A stretch of DNA of 64,000 nucleotides, from NCBI GenBank assembly GCA_000733355.1, contig JNVV01000059.1, positions 130,173 to 194,172 of the forward strand, written 5' to 3'. The notes under the pieces were generated by a model, which worked only from the letters and a program-made list of their open reading frames with translations, was not told where the DNA came from and did not search any database. The stretch is from Falciphora oryzae (Eukaryota > Ascomycota > Sordariomycetes > Magnaporthales > Magnaporthaceae). Below are positions 60,927 to 64,000 of this stretch, in pieces; within the stretch, counting starts at the first letter, position 1; every line of letters begins with the position of its first letter. Made by a program: the position numbers and the translations under genes.

Positions 60927-63696
60927 TACGGAGGTCCATATGTATTCAGGTGCCAAAACCTAAATTGGGTTTAGCGCCTAATAGGCTCACCCCGCCTCCA
61001 CCTCACTAAAAAAAAATTTCACCCACTCCCACAACCACCAACCCACCTTTCTTCCCGACACAACAGCAGGCATCGCGATCGTAACACCAGCGACCCTCAG
61101 GTTACCCACATCCGCGCGTTCTATCCATTTCGCCTGCGACCTGATCAAATCGCGCGTCGCTTAATTTTTCCCGCCGCTTTTTCCTGGCTTTTCCCGCTTC
61201 CGAAATAACTACCCGCCCTATCACCGCGTTTACCTACCAAAACGAAAACCTCGATAAACCGCCGCTCACCTGGGAGGAATGTAACGATAATGCGACACGC
61301 ACAGCCTTTATCGTCTAAAAGCTCGTTCTAAATACGAACCGCGGCATCCAACGCGGGCTTAAAAAATACACTATAAGTTTTTTTTTATTTTCCAACCTAT
61401 TCCTATGTTTAATATAACTGCTAACGTTCTTAAAATGTCCGACGCGCCATCGCCCCTAAGCCCATCTAGGTTGATAGCCAAAAGGTACTTACCAAGGTCA
61501 AAATGGAAACATTCGCCGAACAAAATGCCCTTTTCCATTACCTATTCGCCGAGGACCAAATGCACCAAAACTGCTCAGCATACGGTAGGGGCAAATCCAA
61601 TAGCCCCATAATAAATTGCATCCTGCCTAAGCATCCAAATGTGCACCATGCTTATACCAACTGCTACTCCAAAGGCAGGGCTACGCACTGCACGTTCAGC
61701 AAAAGTACATTATCCACATATGTTACTATTTATTACCTTTCGCTAATAAAACTAAAGTACTAAGAAACTGCTCGAAAAAGAAAAGAGGCCGCTAAACCCA
61801 AGCATCCTGGCATTACGAAAAAATACCTAGCTCAGCTATCGCTAGAAGATGTTAAAAGGGTCCAGTATATCCTAAGAATTAAAATCGCCGCCCGCCGCGA
61901 AAAGCTGGAAAAACCACTTACACCACGGAAAAAAAAACCCGTTAAGCCGCCGAGCAAAAATAAAGCATCTCCAAAAAGAAATTAGGACAAGGAACATAGT
62001 AGCCGGCATGCCATTAAAACAAAGGACCAAAGCAAAAAAGTTTAGCGTTTAAAATCACGAGGCAAATAAAGTTTTTTTTTCCATCACATTGCGCTTCACA
62101 CTACGATTCAGTCCCCGACAGAAACACGACACGCTTACATCCCCTCAGTTTTATTAAAAATAAAAGCGGAACTTTCCCACACATATAATATCACCTGCGA
62201 TCTACCCAAATCGCATGCGTTCTAATCAAATCGCACATCATCTATTTTCATCCAGCACATTGGCAAAATGTCGGGCTCAACCGGGCTTTACCCCGAAAGC
62301 AAAAAAACCCACGCGTCCTTAGCAGCTTCCAATCCAAAACAGCGTAGCTGTCTTTATTGCACTTTCAAATTCCCCCTAGGTTTATGTAAATAATATATGC
62401 AATTTTTTTAAGGTAAAGTTCCATTTCTTTTTTTTTTTTTGCTAATTTAAAATGTTGTTTTCGCAAAAAGCTAACAATCGAATACCATCCGCCCTCAACC
62501 CGCCCTCCCTATCCGCCGTAACAAACCTGGTTCCACTTCCAACCCTATCACGCTCGACGACAACGACGACGACGAAACAAACCTCATTGTTAATAACAAG
62601 CTATATAATAGCTCCTGGACTGCATTGCAAATGTAGTCGGCTACACTTTTCAGTGCGCCGTGGCCAGATTGAACTCAACAGGTTATGTCGCCCTCGTGCG
62701 CGTTCCCCTGCGACCTCCAAGTTGCTCGAGTTCAATTCCCCGTGCTTGTCAGCTTTTGAAAAACTTTTTCAATTAGTCCGAGTGCCAGTGGGTTCCGGGC
62801 CCCCACTAGGCCAAAGCACAGTGCTGCATTGCCCCACAAACGTGGGACTCCACACAGTTGGAGTGGCCCGCTTCGGAGCGCTCGTCGCAGCTACTAGCAG
62901 CGACAGCAGGTACAAGCAAACTTATGTTCCATTGAGCCCTGGAATAACGTTTGAGGGGTGGTGTTAATAACAAGCTATATAATAGCTCCTGGACTGCATT
63001 GCAAATGTAGTCGGCTACACTTTTCAGTGCGCCGTGGCCAGATTGAACTCAACACTCATCATTCTCAAAACCCGGCCGGCTCCCAAAGCCATTCCCCCAA
63101 AAATCGAAAGCAAATCTCGTCCTTCGCCTGCTACATAACCCGAAAAATCAACTTTTTCCTTTAATAGCGACATACTAGGCGCCGAAAAGGCTAGACAAGA
63201 AAGCATCTAAAACGACCCGAAAAACCCCAAATCGCAGTCATTATCCGCCTTTTTCGAGGTCAAGCTTTGGGAATAGGACGTTAAAGCGATCAACGAAGCC
63301 GGGGATCCCAATAGCACGCTTCAAATACGCAAAAACCTCACATTTGCCAAAAAAAGCGTGGTTTTAAATACCAAATTCGAAAATCAAATTGCACTCCTCC
63401 AACATCTTTTCCTTACATTTAAGCTGGGTTCTACTTATAACCCTAAACAATACCGCTTTATTAACGTCAATACGGTTAGGAAAAAGCACGATATCAAGCT
63501 TTTCACTATCGGGCGTAATAGTGCTATCACTTTCCGTAATATCCGAGCCCAAACTGGACCAGCATTTTTGGAAAAAATGGAATCAACTAAACCTATTCTT
63601 TTACGTTGTACTAAATTAACCCCCCATAAAAAACATAAGGAGTTGTTAAAAAGGAACGAGGAGGAACTGGCTATAATAATGGAACAAAAGCTGGCT
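60927..63696 (+). mobile_element. DNA-transposon relic with a foldback-type left end
   Basis: The left end TTACGGAGGTCC...TTCAGGTGCCAAAACC...GGGTTTAGCG matches the ends of the foldback element (45464, 49378). The interior is AT-rich with decayed coding segments: ARKRKEAAKPKHPGITKKYL, ILRIKIAARREKLEKPL, KKKPVKPPSKNKASPK (61750-62000) and, around the TRIM insertion, NPITLDDNDDDETNL | ILKTRPAPKAIPPKIES and FAKKSVVLNTKFENQIALL, with TAA/TAG at Gln-type positions. No right terminal repeat is visible before LTR K at 63697. Superfamily is not determined. Confidence 0.45.
62588..63054 (+). mobile_element. TRIM-like mini LTR retrotransposon with identical 93-bp LTRs
   Basis: LTRs at 62588-62680 and 62962-63054 are identical over 93 bp (TGTTAATAACAAG ... 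GAACTCAACA). A 5-bp target duplication CTCAT flanks the whole (62583-62587, 63055-63059). The 281-bp interior has no coding capacity and ends in a purine-rich TTTGAGGGGTGG just before the 3' LTR, as expected of a polypurine tract. The primer-binding site after the 5' LTR (GGTTATGTCGCCC) was not matched to a tRNA. Confidence 0.9.
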
Positions 63697-63835
63697 GTAA
63701 CAAGGGGTCAAAGACGGCTTGGAGAAAGAATCTCTAGATTGCAGATAATCTTTCTATGGGCTCAAGAGATGCTTGAGGAGGAAGGAATCTTTCGTGAAGG
63801 ACATAGGAGATGGCAGGTATTAATATTGGGAGGTC
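63697..63835 (+). repeat. LTR family K, truncated copy
   Basis: TGTAACAAGGGGTCAAAGACGG, GGAGAA.GATCTCTA, GATAATCTTTCTATGGGC and GAGGAAGGAATCT follow the complement of 58819-58690, then identity ends near GGAGATGGCAGG. Confidence 0.7.
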
Positions 63836-63839
63836 AAAT

Positions 63840-64000
63840 CGGGGATTTGCAGCGCAGTCACAGTGGCCAGCAGGGTCTCGGTTAGTTGGATTGGGCCCTG
63901 ACAGGCGCTATAAATAGCGCTGTCGGGGCCCCAAGCTTAGTGGGTGGAACAGGCTTGTATTGCAGTTGAGGGGCGCCAACAATCGCTTCCCTCATATACC
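63840..64000 (+). repeat. Repeat family C, copy 2, uninterrupted, cut by window edge
   Basis: CAGTGGCCAGCAGGG, GACAGGCGCTATAAATAGCG, CTGTCGGGGCCCCAAGCTTA and GTATTGCAGTTGAGGGGCGC. It shows the pre-insertion site of LTR K (GGGGCCCCAAGC). Confidence 0.75.

Noticed and set aside
1..64000. tRNA and rRNA genes
   Set aside because: No cloverleaf with both A and B boxes was found by eye. The B-box-like motif in repeat H lacks a matching A box.

Overview
The window reads as a chromosomal region of a filamentous ascomycete (Pezizomycotina, probably a Sordariomycete; species not assignable). The basis is short GT-AG introns of about 45-120 bp, moderately GC-rich genes, fungus-specific gene families (HET, FunK1 kinase, LysM secreted protein, patatin NB-ARC NLR, caspase-like, TPR-CHAT) and a dense load of decayed transposable elements. 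Two runs of N (2421-2657 and 38027-38216) are assembly gaps inside repeats.

Layout. 1-390: start of a G1-like secreted peptidase gene running off the left edge. 600-1660: HET-domain relic. 1.8-5.5 kb: repeats (LTR family A, family C, family D/E with a 38-bp palindrome, LTR F, SINE-like H, Ty3/gypsy integrase relic). 6.4-8.3 kb: C-terminal relic of TRAPPC10/Trs130. 9.5-10.3 kb: two-domain LysM gene split by a solo LTR. 11.2-12.0 kb: intact gene of unknown function. 12.2-15.1 kb: LINE piece, then a patatin/NB-ARC NLR gene cut by three LTR insertions. 15.7-17.7 kb: F-box gene with one internal stop. 21-22.5 kb: LTR B, SINE-like H, FunK1 relic. 23.7-24.9 kb: C2H2 zinc-finger gene with one stop. 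26.3-30.8 kb: conserved gene with a frameshift, FunK1 pseudogene, intact single-pass membrane protein. 30.9-36.5 kb: intact seven-exon gene for a 1708-residue GHKL ATPase / DUF3883 nuclease-like protein, the largest gene here. 37-40 kb: repeats, including a PIF/Harbinger-type MITE. 40.4-43.8 kb: degraded conserved gene convergent with a caspase-like pseudogene. 44-49.4 kb: LINE 3' end, SINE-like H, and a foldback element carrying a 2.8-kb pogo-type transposon and a solo LTR. 51.1-53.4 kb: TPR-CHAT pseudogene. 53.8-54.8 kb: 5' part of an ENA-type P-ATPase gene. 56.5-58.3 kb: intact TLDc-type gene. 58.4-64 kb: nested repeats, ending in a TRIM-like element with two identical 93-bp LTRs.

Four gene models look intact across their length (hypothetical 11236-11961, membrane protein 29832-30764, GHKL-DUF3883 30865-36476, TLDc 56508-58317); the edge gene is open as far as seen. 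Most others have one or a few lesions. Many nonsense codons are the kind made by C:G to T:A change (CAA to TAA, TGG to TAG/TGA), as expected from repeat-induced point mutation or its relics. Broken genes are rich in families linked to fungal recognition and regulated cell death (HET, patatin-NLR, caspase-like, CHAT, FunK1), so this looks like a birth-and-death accessory island. At least ten LTR-type insertions in it can be dated relative to each other by target duplications and paralogous empty sites.
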